Origin: Magnolia sinica
Lineage: Eukaryota; Streptophyta; Magnoliopsida; Magnoliales; Magnoliaceae
Assembly: GCF_029962835.1 (NCBI RefSeq)
Contig: NC_080589.1
Span: 22,093,586 to 22,157,585, forward strand
Length of the DNA: 64,000 nt
Direction: 5' to 3'
Positions 33,200-46,534 of this stretch are shown one piece after another. Numbering within the stretch: the stretch's first letter is position 1; each line of letters begins with the position of its first letter. The notes below the pieces were generated by a model. That model searched no databases and was not told where the DNA came from. It worked only from the letters and a program-made list of their open reading frames with translations. Both the position numbers and the translations under genes were made by a program.

Positions 33200-35140
33200 A
33201 TATATTGGGATAAATGATTAAAAGAAAGCAATGTCAAGTATATAACCCTTAATCCCACATCAGAAAATAAACATATATAAAACATTTCAATCCCAAGTAT
33301 GTTTTTTTATGGGAAAAATAGACAAACACATAAGAATGACAATCCCAAATGGTATTTCTATATAAATTAAGTAAAGAAGCAAATAGATATTGAAAAACAA
33401 AAAACAAATTCCGTGAAGGGGGAAAAACCAACTACTTGTAAATTATGTGCTAGTTGGAGGATAACTTGTTGTCCAAATAGTTCCAGATGAACATCCTTGT
33501 ACATGTGTGCATTTGTGACGTTTCACACGCAACTAATTGGACGAAAGTGTTATGATAGTGGGTCCCAACATAGGGAATGGCATATGTCAGTTGATCTCCC
33601 AACATAGGGAATGGATCAGGCATCAGCAAGAGGTGCTCTCGCTTAGTGAAGGAGCAACGATCCCGTCTATATATAATGCATTGCTGCGCCACTTTTCTCC
33701 TTTGGTCTTACATTCATAGAGATGACTAGAATCACAGCCTCCTTTACACATTCAAATTCACTTGTATTTTTATTTTTATTTTTTATTTATGGATTTCATG
33801 GGCTTACTCTCTAACCACGCGCAAACCAATTTCATAGCAATGAATCTCTCTCAAAACACCATCAGTCATCAGCCCTTTTTATTTATTTTTGAGATGTAAT
33901 TTTTGAGATGACAAAGAAAAAGTACAGATATTGTTAATGGTTGTAGAATATGAGCCTTACTTTGGTTTTGGATGATTATTATATGCATATGCTACATTGT
34001 AATTTTTTAGTAGAATCTCACCCTCGCCTTACTGTAATGCTTTCCCATAAACACAAATCGTTGTGTCAACTCAAACGAGTGGCAGCTGAGAATTTTTCAA
34101 TGAATATATTATATTTAAGAATCACAAATGTACCACTTTCTCATTACTAAATTTATAAAGGAATAGTTTCATGTATTAGCATTAAAAAAATAAAAAATAA
34201 TAATTAAAAAAAACAAAAAAAATGTATGGACAGTGGATAAAATGTATTGGATATGCTTCATTTTTTGTCTAACGACCTAAACTTATCTGCTAAAATGTAT
34301 GGACAGTGGATAAAATGTATTAATGACTATGGGACCCACAAAGTTTACTCAATACGTACACAATCAGCTTCCAAAGATGTTGCAGCCCTAGGGGTCATCT
34401 TGACGTGTATATTTTGTATCCACTCCGTCCATCCGTTTTTTCAGATAATTTTAAAGCATTATGCCAAAAATTAAGATGATTCAGTTATCGGGTAGACTAT
34501 ACCCAAGTAATAGTGGTGATTGAACACTACCATTAAAAACTTCTTAGAAGGCACCTTAATGTTTCCTTAGATTTCATTCACCATCCAATATGTTGATAAG
34601 TTCACATAAGCCTGAGTGAAGGGAAAAAAATAAATATCATCTTGATGTAAAACTTGTGGCTATTAATGATCAATCACCATTGTTTCTTATGTTATGGCCC
34701 ACCTGATAATTGGACCAGCTTCATTTTTTCCCCTAATATCCTAACATGATCTTAAAAAAGGGATAAATAGAGTGGATACTAAATATAAACATCAAGGTGG
34801 GCACCATGGCAAGGGTCGCACCATCTTGGGTGAGGCCGAGGCCTACCCTAATCCCCTCCCTAGTGGATCACATTCCCAGGTCAGAGAAGAGAAACTGGAA
34901 GGTGTTGATATATAGAACTTTTGTGGGACGTATCATGGTATATGTATCAGATCCACAACATCCATCCATTTTTCCGTACTATTTCAGGGATGATACATAA
35001 AGGGAGGCTGATTTGATGCTCATGTAAGCTAAGGGGGAATGAACGCTCACTATTAAAAACTTCTCAGGGCCACATCTGAAGCACTATTTTCATCTGATTT
35101 CTTCAAATTTGAAGATTATAAATGACGATCATGGCTAGCC
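33200..35140. other. Intergenic DNA with MITE arms
   Basis: 33200-34200 shows no gene. A 28-bp phrase (AATGTATGGACAGTGGATAA...) occurs twice, near 34221 and 34294. About 34300-34790 is an inverted-repeat MITE (GTATCCACTCCGTCCATCC left, AGAGTGGATAC right). About 34910-35120 is another arm with TCCACAACATCCATCC. Confidence 0.5.
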
Positions 35141-35386
35141 GAACCACTAGAGGGTAGCGACCATGGCTGGCCGACGAGCGAGCCATCTCTTACAAAAATA
35201 AAAATAAATAAATAAATAGTGACCAAGTGGGTCCACCTACCTGATGAACGATTGTGAATGGCCGGATGAGGATTGCAAGTCGCCGGCGTTCGGGTAGGGA
35301 TGACTGACAAGAGGGGTTTGAGGGATTTTAGGGTTCGGGTGCAGGTCGGGAGCGGTGGGTAGGTAGGGTTTAAAAAAAGAGGTAAA

Positions 35387-35388
<2 letters not shown>

Positions 35389-35448
<60 letters not shown>
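35389..35448. repeat. (TA)n microsatellite
   Basis: About 30 TA units. A shorter (TA)n at about 36504-36518 is followed by the same unique text (GGGAGGGGTAAA...TTGTAATTAACTAG), which marks a duplicated boundary about 1,072 bp away. Confidence 0.9.
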
Positions 35449-35450
<2 letters not shown>

Positions 35451-35539
35451 GAGGGGTAAAATTGTAATTAACTAGGTCCACACCTGGATGCGTAATGGAA
35501 TCGATCCAAACGGATCAATTTCGGTTCGGCGCCATTCCA

Positions 35540-36503
35540 TCGTGGCCTAGCTCTCAAAAATCAAGCAGATTGTGACTTGTGTGGGCCACACCACATACGA
35601 GTTGAACCGCGCACCATTAAAACATTCATAATCATTTTTGGGCCCACAGAAGTGTTATGGGGCTCACCATCCATTATGTGTGTCCCACTTGGATGAGGGT
35701 TCGAACCAAGCTTCAGAAGATTCAAAACTCCGGTGAGCCCCACCAAGTGCTTTTATATGTTTTAACGGTGTCTTCACATGATTTTAGATGGTATGGCCCA
35801 CTTGAGTTCCATACGTGATTTTTGGGATATCCCATAATTTAGAGGGACTCATCAAATGCACGTGTTGATGGTCGACACACATCACGGTGTGGCCCATGTG
35901 AATGGGTAGAAATCGCGAGGTAGAGCGCATAGTACTTTTCCTTTTATATATATATATATATAGGAAAAGGTACTATGCGCTCGATCTCACGAGTCCATCC
36001 CATGAGGTCGAGCCTGTGGGCCCCACCGTGATGCGTTCGAACATCTACCCCATCGATCAAATGCAACATATTGTGGACATTGGTCTCAAAATCAAGTCAA
36101 TTCGTGACTTGTGTGGGCCACACCACATACGAGTGGAGGGGGCCGTGCACCATTAAAACATTCATAATCATGTATTGGAGCCACCGAGATGTGGTTTGCA
36201 AATCCAACCCATCCATTATGTGTGTCCCACTTGGATGAGGGTTCAGACCAAGTTTCAGACGCATGCAAATTTCAGGTGGGCCCCACCAAGTGCTTTTATA
36301 TATATTTTAACAGTGTCTTTACATGATTTTAGATGGTATGGCTCACCTGAGTTCCGTATACAGTTGATTTTTGGGATATCCAATAATTTAAAGGGGACCC
36401 ATCAAATGCATGATGTTGATGGTCGACACACATCACGGTGGGGCCCACACAACTCGACCTCACCAGAGCTTATCGTGAGGTTGAGCGCAAAGTACCTTTT
36501 CCC
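35540..36503. mobile_element. Two same-direction copies of a MITE with GGAAAAGGTACTATGCGCTC ends
   Basis: The complete copy (about 35963-36502) has inverted ends GGAAAAGGTACTATGCGCTC and the complement of GGGAAAAGGTACTTTGCGCTC, lying in TA repeats on both sides. The partial copy (about 35545-35942) is in the same orientation and lacks its left end. The shared body includes GACTTGTGTGGGCCACACCA and CCCACTTGGATGAGGGTTC. The pair looks like a tandem duplication of a (TA)n plus MITE block. Confidence 0.7.
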
Positions 36504-36534
36504 ATATATATATATATAGGGGAGGGGTAAACTT

Positions 36535-36765
36535 GTAATTAACTAGTCACTACACCCGGTCCGGTCCGGATCGAATCGGATCGGATCCAAACGGATCGAA
36601 TTTCGGTTCGGATCGGTCAGATCTACTGCTTACCCGAATCCGATCCGAATGTTGTTCGGATCTGCCCGGCCGTACCCGAACCAAACCGATCAAGTCCACC
36701 AGTTTTGTTCGAATCGAGTCGGATCCACCGGATTAGGCCCATTTTGTACACCTCTGCTTATAAGA
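36535..36765. repeat. CCGGTCCGGATCGAATCGG-rich repeat
   Basis: Dense GATCCGA / TCGGATC words in both orientations, ending near GGCCCATTTTGTACACCTCT. It resembles 23920-24120 and the arms of 8449-10418. The bases ATCCAAACGGATC...TTTCGGTTCGG also occur at about 35505-35530. Confidence 0.5.
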
Positions 36766-36993
36766 CAAACCCAACAGAAACCAAACCCTAAAACCCAACT
36801 TTAGAAAAAACTAGTTAACTCATCAAGTCGACCCAGAAAGTCAACTCATTTAGTCAAACCCACCAAGTCAACCTACCCAGTTAACTCACCTTCTCAAAGC
36901 TAAAACCAAGCTCCATCCTAGTCCAAGCCCACTTCCAAAGCCTAGTGAAAGTACGGGAGGGCCCAAGCCCACTTCCAAAACCCAGTGAAACTA

Positions 36994-37029
36994 AGCGCGC
37001 GCGCGCGCGGGGGGGGGGGGGGGGGGGGG
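36994..37029. repeat. (GC)n followed by a G tract
   Basis: About 8 GC units run straight into a G homopolymer of about 20 bases. It could form Z-DNA or G-quadruplex structure, and sequence length here may be unreliable. Confidence 0.85.
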
Positions 37030-39619
37030 CAACAAAGCAGCTCCACTTAGTCAGAACTCCCAACGTGTGTGGGAGAGTTCACCTAACAAAGCAGAAGAGT
37101 TGGTGTCGTACGAACGTGGTAACTTTCATGCCCCTCCCTTGAGCCCAAATTTATACTGTATGTCATCCAATCCAACTCTTATGGATTTACCATATGGCAA
37201 TCTCAAATATCAATCCTCCAAACCCTTTCTAACCCAAACTTTATAAAAATTACAAGAAAATTGGGCTGAGATGCTATAAATAACTCTCCTCCCTTCACAT
37301 TTCATTCATCCCTTCTCGTTTCAAACATCCTTATCCACTCAAGCCACTTCTCAAGCCTCCTTAGCCAGGCCATCTCATCCCTCCACTAATGAGGGGAAAT
37401 AGTTATAGGGAAGAGTCTAGCCCTAGTCTAATCCAATCCAGTCCTAATCACAGCTTCTTGAGCTAATCGAGTTTAATCTAAGCTACTCAACCCAATCCTT
37501 ACGACACCACCACCCATCCAGTCCTTCGATCTTTAATTGGCTTTATCAAATATCAGCATTAGCATTTGCATAATACTTACTCATTTTTTAACTACATTGT
37601 TCATCGAGTTTATCACATATGCATTATATCTTGCATCTAGTCAATATAAACATATGCTCTGTGGCTTGTCGACTTAGTTGGATCCTACCCATCAGAAATT
37701 TGTGTTGACTGGTTATTTACTCTGGTAAGCGGAGGAACTGGGGCAGACTTAAATAGCCCGAAACACCTAACCTAAGACTGTTATAAACTCTGCATTCAAC
37801 ACAATATTCCACACACACTTGTATTATCCGTGCACATGAATTCTTACTGAGAATAGTCAGATACTGTGAAGTATGGACCGTACGACATAACATGCCTAAC
37901 ACCTTCTCTCTCTATAATTGTGGTCCCTTACTCTGAATCTCTGATCACAAACCAAAGAATCATCTTAGGGTTGAGGATCTTCGAATCCTTTCTCCCAGCG
38001 TTTCTATAGGATATAGCCCACTGTAGAGATAAAATAACTGGTCAGTAGCAATTCTGGTCAAATATATTACTCTTTTAATCACAGCGCAAAGCCTTTGAAA
38101 AAGGCACCTGTGGAAGCACGATTTGATTTCACCATGGGATCCAGTGTCCACAATATGGTCCAACTGGTTGGATTTGACCATACCATAGGAAACAATGCTA
38201 ATTAATGATTTAAAACTTTTTCTGAGCCATAAAAGTTTTAAATCAAGTTGATATCTGTCTTTTACCGTCATCAATATCCATGTGGTCATATTAAAAGGTT
38301 GGATGGCAAATAAACGTTACTAAAACATTATGGTGGACCTTCGAAAGTTCTTAATCGTTTCCTTAAGGTACAATCCACTTGAGATTTGGACTTGCTTCTT
38401 ATTTGGTTTCTATGTCATGAAATGAGATGGAAAAATGGACAGATGGTAGAGGCTACATTGTCTTGGTTGGGACCAAGGTACACCTAATAAACTTCGACTC
38501 GAGACCTTTTTCGGCCCATAGTTTTTCTTAGACACCATCCAACTATTCATAAGGTTGTTCACACTTGCACAATGGAAAACACAAACACAACCCATCCAGA
38601 ACTTCCTCACCCTGTCAAGGTTCAAACGGCGGGCATTTAATCCTCGTTCAAGATGGCCCACTTGAGTTTTATTTCTCGGTTGTGTTTGAGCCCATGTCCT
38701 AAAATGAGTTGATGAAATGGATGGATAGAGGACATATAACACAAGCATCATGATGAGCCCCAACTAAGCTCCGGTATCTAATGGAGTCAGGTAACCTCGG
38801 GTTACAAGCAAGCCACTTTTCCGACACCGATGGATGGGGAAAGGCTTTCTCATGAAGTTTCTGCACAGGAAAGCTAGTTGGGGCTACCGTGATGTTAGTA
38901 GTGAATCTACCCTGTCCATCTGTTTTTCCAACCCATTTTACGGCTTAAATCCAAGATTGGGACGGATCCAAAACTCAAGGAAGCCACACTAGAGGGAAAA
39001 ATAGGGAAAGAAATGTTTACAATTGAAACATTCATGTGGCCACAAAATTAATGTATGAGGCTAAGTTTTTGATGTTTTCAATTCATCTTAGTGGGAATTA
39101 ACTTATAAAAGGTTTGGTGTTAGAGAAGATAACATGCGTGGATAAAATCTCATGGATTCTCCCCGTAAGGCAACACGTGATCGTGCATATCCTGGTGCCT
39201 ATAGATAAGCTTGCTCCAACTGTACATAGCTGTAATTAGCCTAACAATATTCAATTACTATTATATCTCTTATAACAACCCTCTAAACTAATAGTTGATT
39301 GTTCCCCTCAATTAATTATAAATAGAGACCGTGCACCTCCATAAGGTGTATCGAATTACATCCCAATTAATCTTAGTATTAAAGCTACTACAAGTGCATC
39401 CACCATGTCAAGCACTTCATCTATTACAAGTGCATCCACCATGTTAAGCACTTTATCTTCTCTAACATTTGGATGGTATATAAACATCAAGGCGGACCGT
39501 AAAAAGATTTCAATGGTAGGCATTTATTTCTCCATTTTTTCCATATCCATGCCATCCATCTGTTTTATATTCACATCATCCATCTTACATAAAGCCCATT
39601 TAATGATGCCTAAGTGATG

Positions 39620-40090
39620 TATTTGTGGCCCATTTGTGTGCGGCCGTTGATGTGGCCCACTTGATGTATATTGAGGCCCATGAGGCCCATGGGTCGTAGC
39701 CCATTGAGATATATTTGGGGCCCATGGTGATGTATATTAAGCCCGTGTATGTGGCTCATCGTGATGTATATTAGGCCCATGTGCAGGGCCCAACTACTGT
39801 GTATTTATGGCCCATTAGCGAGGCCCATTATAATGTAATTCCGTCCCATATGCCATGGCCCATGTACAGGGCCCACCTGCTATGTATTTAAAGCCCGTGT
39901 GATAAGGCGCATTGTGATGTATTCTCGGCCCATAAGATGCGACCCATTGCGATGTATATAGGCCCGGGTATGTGGCCTGTTGTAATGTATTTGTGGCCCA
40001 TTTGGCAAGGCCCGATGTGGTGTATATGTGGCCCTTGAGTGAGGCTCATTGCGATGCACATTAGGCCTTTGTGTAAGGTCATGGGTCCAC
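39620..40090. repeat. GGCCCA-studded degenerate tandem array
   Basis: A repeating phrase of about 35-45 bp, roughly AGGCCCATNNNATGTGGCCCATTGTGATGTAT, with 13 GGCCCA words counted and several near-misses (GGCCCG, GGCTCA). The order of phrases is irregular, so it looks like an old decayed array. It is adjacent to the 19-bp array that follows. Confidence 0.7.
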
Positions 40091-40198
40091 TATGATGTTT
40101 GGCTCTATGTGGACCACTCATTGGGAGCAATGATGGTTAAATGTCCACATTGATGGGCGATGATGGTTAAATGTCCACATTGTGACCTTCCCTTAAGC

Positions 40199-40650
40199 CA
40201 ATTCTAATTGTCGAGGCCGATTCCAACTGCCGAGGCCAATTCCAATTATCGAGGCCAATTCTGATTGTCGAGGTCGATTCCGATTGTCAAGTCTGACTCC
40301 GATTGTTGAGGCCGATTCCGATTATCAAGGCCGATTCCAATTGTTGAGGCCGATTCCGATTATCAAGGCCGATTCCAATTGTTGAGGCTGATTCCGATCG
40401 TCGAGGCTGATTTCGATTGTTGAGGCTAATTATTGAGGCCGATTCTGATTGTCGAGACCGATCTAATTGTTGAGGTCGATTATCAAGGCCGATTATGATT
40501 GTCAAGATCGATTGCAGAGGCCGATTCCGATTGTCGAGACCGATTGTTGATGACTAATTCCGATTATCGAGGTCGATTCCGATTATCGTGATCGATTGTA
40601 TAAGACGATCATCGAGGCTGATTATCGGTGCTGGATGTCGATACCGATTA
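40199..40650. repeat. 19-bp minisatellite (GAGGCCGATTCCGATTATC type)
   Basis: About 23 units with substitutions at fixed positions (CCGATTATCA versus CCAATTGTTG). Near 40295-40390 the two unit types alternate, which gives a 38-bp higher-order repeat. Some units are cut short. No coding potential that I believe. Confidence 0.8.
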
Positions 40651-42157
40651 TGAGTATGTGACGGCATAGCATCATGATACATGCCCATATGCATCATCTG
40701 CATGTTTGATATGAGATGTGATTGACCATTGCATATGTCATTGGGAAGGTTGCTATGAGACTCCTTGATAGGCGGAGATTATCTTACATGAGCGCATGGT
40801 ATGCGTAGGATTGATCATGACTAGATTGTATGACTCATATATCTTGTATTGTGTGTTGTGATTATTGTACGCCCTAGTAACATCAGGGTCGTAGCCTCCA
40901 TAGACATGTCGTGGATGGCCAAATGGGACACCAGAAATCTGTTACTAGCATCGGGCTGCCATAAATGACCTTAGGTGAAAATCTCTAAACCCTCTTGGTA
41001 CCAAAGGATGCCCAACATCGAGACCGAGTAGATATATATGAGCGCATGATGGTCATATACCAGTAGGCCGCGTCTCTCACTGTGTCATGGTCGGTTGGAA
41101 GGGGGTGTGGCCTTACCCGCCTGAGGGAGTAGGCAATGCTGGGCTAAGTCTGACCAGCTCATAAATGAGTTTACTATCGACGAGTCGGGCTGATATTGGT
41201 AGGTGGATAGTGAGGTCTCTTCCACTTACCCAGTTGTGCGCTTGATGGGCCGGCAAGTTGGTTAGAGTGTATTAGACCCCGGTGATGATTCCAGAGATGT
41301 ACAGTACTGATATATGGACTTATTGAAGAGGAGTTGTATACTCAGCATTTTACTCATTCATTCATTCATTCACTATCCACTCGGGCAGGTGATGCGCAAC
41401 TATTTGTTATGTGTACCTTCACAATGGTCAGGATTTCGGTTGGGGCGCGGGACTAGCCTGAGATCAAGAGTTTACCACATTGAGTCTGACTATCCAAATT
41501 TAGGTATGGGACTGGTTTGGATAGAAGTCCCTTGTGGTGGACCCCATAGCCTGCTATACTACGTACTATCATCCCGGCTTCACACTCCAACTCGAGCATT
41601 CTATTCGCATCGCATTTGCATAGTCGATCCACATTGCATAGCTGATCTACATTACTTCCTCAATATATGATATTTAGCTCATTATGATGACTTGTCAGTA
41701 TTTCCGCTTGCTCTGATATCGTATGATTCATGATCTTGCCAGTATTTTCGATATTGTATGATTATGGCATTGTATTGTATACTTGGCACTTACCTTGTGC
41801 ACACACTTACACTACCCTCTAAGCTTTCAATAAGCTTATGCATGATAGATGCGTGCAGGTGATGTTAGGTTGCAGCGACATTGAGCTTGGGACGTGCAGC
41901 GGTCTTTTGGAGCTTTAATTTCGATATATATGTATTTCCCTTTCAGCACTGTACTCAAATGTTTATATTAGTGGATATATGATGATAATGTTGCCTTTGT
42001 GATTTGGGTAAACTTGTGGTTATGCTTCTTACGAGATAAATGTACGTTAGAAAATCCTCCTTATAGGATCCCAGGATCGGAACCTGGCATATGGGCGCTG
42101 GGAGCCGAGAATGGGGTACTACAGAGGCTATCGGCACCGGATTCGGCGATCGGTCAC

Positions 42158-42325
42158 ATATGCTCCATTTTGAAGTACACTACTGCAAATGACACATACA
42201 CCCCTATACTTCATAAATAAAGACATACACTACTGAAGTGTACAAAATTCCATCATATTGCTCCTTTTTGGAAGTGCACTACTGCAAATGACACATACAC
42301 CCCTATACTTCATAAATACAAAGAT
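42158..42325. repeat. Two-copy direct repeat, about 60 bp each
   Basis: CACTACTGCAAATGACACAT followed by ACACCCCTATACTTCATAAATA occurs near 42178 and again near 42278. Each copy is preceded by a GCTCC(A)TTTTTGAAGT-like lead. A third partial CACTACTGAAGTG lies between. The stretch to 43100 is AT-rich and holds nothing recognised. Confidence 0.7.
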
Positions 42326-43099
42326 AAGTTAATTCCATCAATAAAAAATAGACAGAAACAAAGAGAGAGATGGATAGATTGAGAGAATGCTCCATTTTCT
42401 TGTGGTGAGGGTGTAAAAATCAAAATAGCTTTGAATACAAATTGCAAAATTAACATGTCACCGTGACTAAAAAAGCCACTAATTGTACAACAATTTAAAG
42501 GAACTCAATTATTTTAATTAGATAGTAGGAGTAGAAAATCAATGTCATTTAGATTATAAATTTGTCTTAGAACATTTATATGTCACGAGGTTTATTGTCC
42601 TTCTTTTCCAATTATTTAATTAGTACTACAACCTGCCACAGGATGCTGGAATGCTGCGTAATTTGTAGTATTTTGCAAATTAATTATTTCATAAATCCAA
42701 GTTAGTATCATTAAAATATAAGAGAATAAATATATATTATATAAATTTTCCATAAATGCAATTCATCACCTTAAGTAATAGAGTGAAACTTAAATTATTA
42801 GGAAAATAAATCAAGGATTGGAGATGGTCCTGTATAGATTGATGTGATTGAATGATGGAATGAGATAACCTTAATTGAAAGTACGTAGTCACGGGATCCA
42901 AACAAACACCATTGTATCCCTAATATAAGTCACAACTGAAGATCAAGTTCACAGATAAATATAAAATTATCATTTCAATTTTCTTCACTGCTTTTAAGAT
43001 ATTTAAATTTCTACACATTAAATCAAGATCGTTATAATATAACTTTGTGAGACATGTATGACGATGGATTGGATTTAATGCATTTATGAGATCTTCGAT

Positions 43100-45483
43100 A
43101 ATAGGGTCTAGTGTTGGTTCATTTTTCTACACTTTCTTTTGGCATTTCTTCGTTTTCCTTTTACCAAACGATTCTTAATTATACGTCTACCACGCTATTT
43201 CTCATTTCTCTTGATTTTATAAGCTTCTTCTTTACCTTTAACAATTTCAATTCTTTTTCTTTTGATTCCACGATCTTCTTTGTTAAAGTTATTGAGATTA
43301 TCCATTCCTGTTTCATGAGCTTTTTTTTTTTTTTTTAACGATATTATCTTTCAGCCATGCATTGTCAACATTTATAATTACACGATCATCTTGTCTATAA
43401 CTCTCGTTATTTTTTCAACTATCGTCAGTAGATGATGGTTCTTTTATTTTTACTTTTTCTTTAAATATTTTTGGCATTTCTTGATACATCAACTATGAAT
43501 ACTTAGTAGCACATTGAAATGACTCTTCACTTTTACAACCCATTGATGACAACTTAACAAAATAAAAAATCAAGCTGTTATAACGATGAGAATGCAGTTT
43601 CTTATAATCTTCATCCAAGCCACATCATATAATAACCGATGGAAAGGAAATGGAAGCAACTTCTCCAGTCCACCTCTTTAAGATGTATTTCGTTGGCAGT
43701 CTTGTGAGGGTATAATTTATTATTTTTAATATACGGGAATATAAAATACTCATAAAGTCAAACTTTCTGCAACTGCATTTAATAAACTCATCTGTTGAGT
43801 TCATGGCGTAAAGTCTATGCTTTTTACTTTCACATACTTGGTATTTAATCACCATCCCAGACTCTTCTAAATTTTCAACAATTTGACCAAGACTGTTGAT
43901 ATACTCAGACTAAAATAATAAAAAAAATGTTCGTTGTGTATACATCAGCTACATGCTCCAAGATATTAATAGGAAACAACACAGTGGGTGAACTTTGTAT
44001 CATTTTGAAATTTGCTTCTAATTCGACGTTCATTCTATCATCCACCAATCGTTCGAAGTGTTAAAAAATCTGAGAATATTTTGCCCTGAATGCAAGTTTC
44101 TCTTTAACTCATTGTTCAAACTTTCACAATGTTGTGTACTTTTTATATCAGCACAAAATACGTTTTTTCCATACACTAATGCCCGCTTCTCTTTTTCATT
44201 GAATAATTGTTGCAACCATGTATTATTTATAAGATTATATTTCTAAATCATTTTTTCCTATGCATGATGGAATTCACCTTCATCAATCAAAATCATAGAC
44301 ACATATGCTAAAATCGTTGCTAAAAGATCGAGAATAATTAAATAAATGAGTTAGGAGTTTGCACGCATTTTGAAACATATGCCATACACAAATACGGTGA
44401 ACTGTTCTTGTTAATTCCATTTTAATCGCACTTAACATCACCTTATCCTGATCTGTAAGAATGGTTTGAGGCATTCTTCCAGATATTGCAATACAAAAAG
44501 TTTTAAACAACCATCTGAAAGAATTAATGATTTCATTGTATAGAAGTGCAGCCCCAAAAAAATTTGTCTATCTATGATGATTAACACCAATAAATGGTGC
44601 AAATAGTCATCCATACTCATTTGTTCTATACGTCGTGTCAAAACAAATCACATTTTCAAAATGATCGTAATCTAAAATCATTATTCCATCTGTCCAAAAA
44701 ATGTTGGTAATATGATCTTCATAATCAATTTGAATAGAGCAAAAGAACTTTGAATCGTAAACTTACATTGTTTTGAAAATTGCAGTAGACCCTCAGCATC
44801 AAATTGTTTCATTGCATTCATCTTTTTTTTCGTAAGTAATTCTTGTTGTCTACCATATTATGTCCAACATATTTTCGACCACTAGCTTGTCTGTTCATTA
44901 AATGAAATGTTGTTTTTAGCTTTATACTGGATTTGTCGCAATCATCAGCTACCATTACTTGAGCTACAAAAAATTTTCATTGTGATCTTAGTAAATGTGA
45001 TTCTTCTGGAGATGCAACTATATGATTATACATGATCACTATTAAATTTAGTAATTTGATATTTACCGCTAACTCTCAACCTAATGATCATGTATGCCTT
45101 ACAACCTGTTCTTGTTTCATTACAGTGTTACTTCATATTTACATTACATTTATAAAATGATCGTTTACATTCTCTAGAGCAGACAATTTCTCATTTTCAC
45201 TACTCGTCTTTTGGTTTATACTTCTAGTATTAATCCGAACACTAAAACCAACTTCTCGTCCATAACTATTGTAAAACTTGTATGCAACTTTTTCTCTTTC
45301 AAATTCCATACTAATTTTCAAATTTTATACATTTTCATCATTGCCTAAGTCACTTCTAAATGCATTAGAGTTTCTTAATTCATTAATATCCTTTTATAAT
45401 TCAATGTCTATATAAGGTCGCGATTGAGACGTGTTCTCCACATCACATGGTGTAAATGATTTGAAGAAATTTGTACTTTCCAT
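43100..45483 (-). pseudogene. FAR1/FHY3-related MULE transposase-like protein, broken
   Basis: The minus strand starts near 45483 (MESTNFFKSFTPCDVEN) and soon meets a stop. Then the FAR1 DNA-binding motif appears: MEFEREKVAYKFYNSYGREV and GFSVR. The MULE transposase core follows with frame breaks: VICFDTTYRTNEYG (first catalytic Asp), LFKTFCIAISGRMPQTILTD (second Asp), HRICVWHMFQNA, and STQHCESLNNELKR (Glu). The SWIM zinc finger (about 43730-43790) reads CSCRKFDFMSILYSR, so the second Cys and the His of C-x-C-xn-C-x-H are Tyr and Arg. A Lys/Arg-rich tail runs to about 43110. Such proteins are light-signalling factors or Mutator transposases. This copy is dead. Confidence 0.85.
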
Positions 45484-45499
45484 TAACCTGAAAGGTAAA

Positions 45500-46471
45500 A
45501 ATAGTGTTTAAAAATAAATGACCTACTTTACAACAATAATCTAATCAAGAATCCGTGCTATTGAAATAATCTAAACAGTATTATAAATATATGTTATTTT
45601 TATTATTATTTTTTTTCCAGGAACTCTAGTACTATCCATGAGAAGAATGTTGCATAAAACATATCCAAACATATCCTTACAAACCTGAAAAGATATGGGA
45701 AGATGTTCCTATGCCCCATCTCAATCCTCATAGCTGATCAGATCTATAAGAATTTAACTAAATAAAAAAGGTGACAAATCATACAAGAAGTCCCTCCCTA
45801 AAATATAACATACGACTCTATCCAAAATCAAAACCAAAACAAAGCTGGGGGAATCATTAAGATCCCCAATAGCAGTTGAAAATGAGGTTTGCTGACATGC
45901 AGGATTTTTACGTGGGGCCCATGATTCGGTGATCTAAATTGTTGATTTGATGGCCCCGTGTGGATAGAGATGCATCAGCAATCTCCCACATTTAAATATT
46001 CCAACTCTTTCAAAAGTCCACATTTTCTTCACTGAATGTAGACCATAACTGTAAGTCTCTTAACTACCTTGAGATTCCAGCAGCATCACTCATCCATGGT
46101 AAGTCCCATCACCAAAGCATGGGCCCCACATGTCGAAAAACGTGCTCATCAGTGAACTGCATGTTTGCAGATGAGTAGTAGTAACATATAATCCTCCCAA
46201 AACTCAACTTTCAAAAGCATATCATAGATAAACTCTACAAGTTATTTTCTCAGCATACTTGGAAGAACTACAAAACCAAAACCATAGCCAAAACCATCCC
46301 TAAAAGCCCATGACCCAACCCTCCCTAAAGCCCATGACCCAACCCTCCCCACAACTTCGCAGCCTGAGACACACCCTACACTCTTACGCCATCGACCACC
46401 GGCCTGCACAACAAGCTCTTGTCATCTATTCTATTAAAATCTAAACGGTATTAGAAATCTATATTGTTGGA

Positions 46472-46534
<63 letters not shown>

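Larger units (their letters stand above)
37100..42150. mobile_element. Probable LTR-retrotransposon-derived DNA (long LTR or relics), with inserted MITEs
   Basis: No transposon protein is visible. 37260-37400 looks like an LTR promoter: a TATAAATAA box followed by a pyrimidine-rich start. About 40650-41950 resembles the text of large plant gypsy-type LTRs (CATCGGGCTGCCATAAATGACC, GATGCGTGCAGGTGATGTTA, then GGGGTACTACA near 42122). MITE arms lie at about 38190-38760 and 38840-39200. Tandem arrays at 39620-40090 and 40199-40650 interrupt it. The ends and target duplication were not found, so the class is a guess. Confidence 0.35.

Noticed and set aside
35389..35481. Open frame of repeated Tyr-Ile
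   Set aside because: Translation of the (TA)n microsatellite.
36881..37142. Gly/Arg and Pro/Arg-rich open frames
   Set aside because: They come from the GCGC run and G tract.
40199..40650. CRISPR-like array
   Set aside because: Units are directly adjacent 19-bp repeats without unique spacers, in plant nuclear DNA; it is a minisatellite.
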